Assembly: GCA_012271025.1 (NCBI GenBank)
Contig: JAAXHF010000420.1
Location: 1-6,757 of the forward strand
Direction of reading: 5' to 3'
Length of the DNA: 6,757 nucleotides
From: Deltaproteobacteria bacterium
Lineage (GTDB): Bacteria; Desulfobacterota_B; Binatia; Bin18
Of the stretch, positions 5,711 to 6,757 are shown one piece after another (the first letter of the stretch is position 1; each line of letters starts with the position of its first letter). A program made the translations under genes and the position numbers. The notes under the pieces were generated by a model. The model saw only the letters and a list, made by a program, of their open reading frames with translations, ran no database searches and was not told where the DNA came from.

Positions 5711-6502
5711 ATGAGCAGCCTCACCGACATCGAAAAGCGTTATCTTGAGAAGATCCTGAAAACGGGCGACGGCTATGTTCTCGACTATTCTGATGCAACT
5801 TTCGGCAAATTTTTCCGACAGCATCGTGTGAACATCCATGGCCAAAAGTATCAGACCTATGGCACCTCGAAAGCCAAGAAACTGCGGTCATTCTGGGAGC
5901 AGGAGTCCGATGCTTTGGTCGGACAGGTACTCTCCGAAATGCTGGATGCCTACGAAGCAGACTGCGATCTGAACGGTGGAGAGGTCGAGGAGTCTGTCTT
6001 GGGGAAGGCGCGTGGCATTGTAGCGCGACTTTTAGGCGAAAGTCAGAAAACGAAACAGGCAGAAACAGTCGACGGTTTCCTGGAGAAAGAATTCACGATT
6101 CCCAATATTCAGGGACTTCCCATCGAACAGACCGTGGTGCCAATCATCGAAAGCCGCTTGGCTGAAGCACAAAAGGAATCAGCCCTGTTCAATAGGTCGC
6201 CTGCCAGTCCCAAGACAGAAGAGGATAAGGTCAGACAGTTCCAAGACTGGACCCTTGCAAATTTCATAAAGGAAATGGTCAATTTGTGCTATAATGTTGA
6301 GAAAAAACGATACGGAGGGGAAGACATGAAAAAGGAAACCACCAATAAACCAGCACCGCTACCACTTCGTGCTTCAGGGACGCTTGGGGAACTGACCGGG
6401 AGCGTTACAGTTACCGTTCGACCCGGACCCAAGCCCAAGCCGCCTTGGCATAAGGGGGTGATGAGGCGCAACTTGAAAGCGGCAAAAGTAGTTTTCGCGT
6501 AG
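5711..6502 (+). CDS. AbiJ-like (abortive-infection-type) protein, probably internally deleted and fused
   Basis: This is a 263-residue soluble protein. The N-terminus has the pattern YVLDYSDATFGKFF...YQTYGTSKAKKLRSFW (22-62), which I recall from AbiJ-like/abortive-infection family proteins. Later pieces also fit: VVPIIESRLAEAQK (142-155) and FNRSPASPKTEEDKVRQFQDWTLANFI (160-186). In remembered homologs a hydrophobic stretch with a Gly-Ser-x-x-Glu-Gly motif lies between those two pieces, and an Arg-Asn-x-x-His-Pro motif follows; both are absent here. This suggests an internal deletion and loss of the original C-terminus. After residue 186 the sequence becomes unrelated and Pro/Lys-rich. ATG 5711 is chosen because AGAGGA (5699-5704) precedes it by 6 nt; an in-frame ATG at 5669 has no such site. 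Base composition is far less GC-rich than the upstream genes, suggesting horizontal acquisition. The AbiJ assignment is from memory and moderate. Confidence 0.6.
   Translation: MSSLTDIEKRYLEKILKTGDGYVLDYSDATFGKFFRQHRVNIHGQKYQTYGTSKAKKLRSFWEQESDALVGQVLSEMLDAYEADCDLNGGEVEESVLGKARGIVARLLGESQKTKQAETVDGFLEKEFTIPNIQGLPIEQTVVPIIESRLAEAQKESALFNRSPASPKTEEDKVRQFQDWTLANFIKEMVNLCYNVEKKRYGGEDMKKETTNKPAPLPLRASGTLGELTGSVTVTVRPGPKPKPPWHKGVMRRNLKAAKVVFA
6287..6295 (+). promoter_or_regulatory. Extended -10 promoter-like sequence inside the low-GC gene
   Basis: TGCTATAAT combines a perfect sigma-70 -10 hexamer (6290-6295) with the TGn extension (6287-6289), which can work without a good -35. At the 17-nt spacing the -35 position (6267-6272, TAAAGG) is poor. 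The predicted transcript would start near 6302, about 24 nt before ATG 6326. Confidence 0.5.
6314..6320 (+). promoter_or_regulatory. Shine-Dalgarno for an internal start at 6326
   Basis: GGAGGGG ends 5 nt before ATG 6326 and is stronger than the ribosome site of the containing gene. Together with the extended -10 sequence upstream it supports an independent small gene. Confidence 0.55.
6326..6502 (+). CDS. Candidate independent 58-residue gene nested in frame at the 3' end of the AbiJ-like gene
   Basis: The last 58 codons of the low-GC gene begin with ATG 6326, codon 206 of the longer frame. They have their own Shine-Dalgarno and an extended -10 sequence at normal distances. The peptide starts MKKETTNKPAPLPL, has a central GSVTVTVRPGPKPKPPWHKG segment, and ends KAAKVVFA. 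It is basic and Pro-rich, with no signal peptide or membrane segment and no domain I recognise. Two readings are possible. It may be an originally separate small gene to which the upstream gene became fused in frame by deletion, or a genuine internal translation product of a two-part locus. A function cannot be given. Confidence 0.4.
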   Translation: MKKETTNKPAPLPLRASGTLGELTGSVTVTVRPGPKPKPPWHKGVMRRNLKAAKVVFA

Positions 6503-6642
6503 GCACAAGCTGGCAAATTTATCTTTGATCTGTTGCCGTCCCCCATACAAAACGCCGTGCGGGATGTTGCGCAAAATCTTCTGTTTCCATTCTTAGGCCG
6601 GAGGCGTCAGTCTGCGGAAGTTTAGAGCAAATTCCGATCCTG
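6503..6642. other. Non-coding stretch after the last gene
   Basis: I see no convincing gene, RNA or terminator here. The minus-strand frames crossing it (to about 6574) have no family features or good start signals. Composition is mixed and resembles the preceding low-GC gene more than the left block. Confidence 0.5.
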
Positions 6643-6749
6643 TGTAGCCGCCTGTCATTCCTGCGCAAGCAGGAATCCAGCCCCCGAGCCCCCCACCTCT
6701 GGATGCCGGATCACGTCCGGCATGACGAGAGTGGAACGGCGTGGCTACA
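6643..6749. repeat. Paired-hairpin palindromic repeat (REP/MITE-like)
   Basis: Two hairpins lie back to back. The first is ATTCCTGC / GCAGGAAT (6657-6664 with 6669-6676) around a GCAA loop. The second is ATGCCGGA / TCCGGCAT (6703-6710 with 6716-6723). The arms are also related to each other: GTCAT (6654-6658) pairs with ATGAC (6722-6726), ATCCAG (6675-6680) with CTGGAT (6699-6704), and an outer TGTAGCC (6643-6649) with GGCTACA (6743-6749). The GTCATTCCTGC...GCAGGAATCCAG arm is the common dispersed intergenic palindrome type of many proteobacteria-like genomes. No transposase is present, so it is non-autonomous or structural. Confidence 0.75.
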
Positions 6750-6757
6750 GCCTAACG

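Noticed and set aside
6255..6260. TTGCAA as the -35 for the internal TATAAT
   Set aside because: The 29-nt spacer is far too long for a sigma-70 promoter; the extended -10 reading is used instead.

Overview
The window comes from a GC-rich bacterium. It is probably Gram-negative, because it encodes an outer-membrane beta-barrel protein with a signal peptide and a C-terminal aromatic residue. The mix of a CaiB/BaiF CoA-transferase, an SDR, an LLM-type flavin monooxygenase and a UGSC-type selenoprotein is what I would expect in uncultivated soil or marine lineages such as Tectomicrobia, Binatota or deltaproteobacteria-like groups. That placement is inference from gene content, not from a marker gene.

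Left block (1-3253, all plus strand, tightly packed). It holds the 3' end of a classical SDR, a class III CoA-transferase, an uncharacterised conserved 349-residue protein that overlaps the transferase by 8 bases, and a selenoprotein gene. The selenoprotein gene looks like two short ORFs split by an in-frame TGA at 2984-2986. The TGA lies in the motif Asp-Sec-Gly-Ser-Cys. A perfect 7-bp stem with a GUG loop starts 12 nt after it, as expected for a bacterial SECIS element. Reading through gives one 194-residue UGSC-family protein with Sec106. This is the main result of the window: an ordinary gene caller would split or truncate this gene.

Middle block (3254-4763). A small minus-strand protein with four cysteines in a thioredoxin-like [2Fe-2S] ferredoxin pattern converges on the selenoprotein gene. 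It diverges, across only 27 nt, from a plus-strand RutA/SfnG-like flavin-dependent monooxygenase. Together the first six genes look like a redox or catabolic neighbourhood: CoA activation, alcohol/ketone chemistry, flavin oxygenation, Fe-S electron transfer and a selenol/thiol redox protein. The substrate cannot be read from the sequence.

Right block (4764-6757). An Omp25/Omp31-like outer-membrane protein is bracketed by a 20-bp exact direct repeat. One copy lies inside the 3' end of the monooxygenase gene and the other just before the next gene, which suggests a rearrangement. The last gene has clearly lower GC. Its N-terminal part recalls abortive-infection (AbiJ-like) proteins, with what looks like an internal deletion and a truncated C-terminus. 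Its last 58 codons have their own extended -10 promoter-like sequence, strong Shine-Dalgarno and ATG, so they may be a second gene fused in frame. The window closes with about 255 nt of non-coding DNA that contains a paired-hairpin palindromic repeat (REP/MITE-like). No tRNA, rRNA, CRISPR array or intact transposase was seen.
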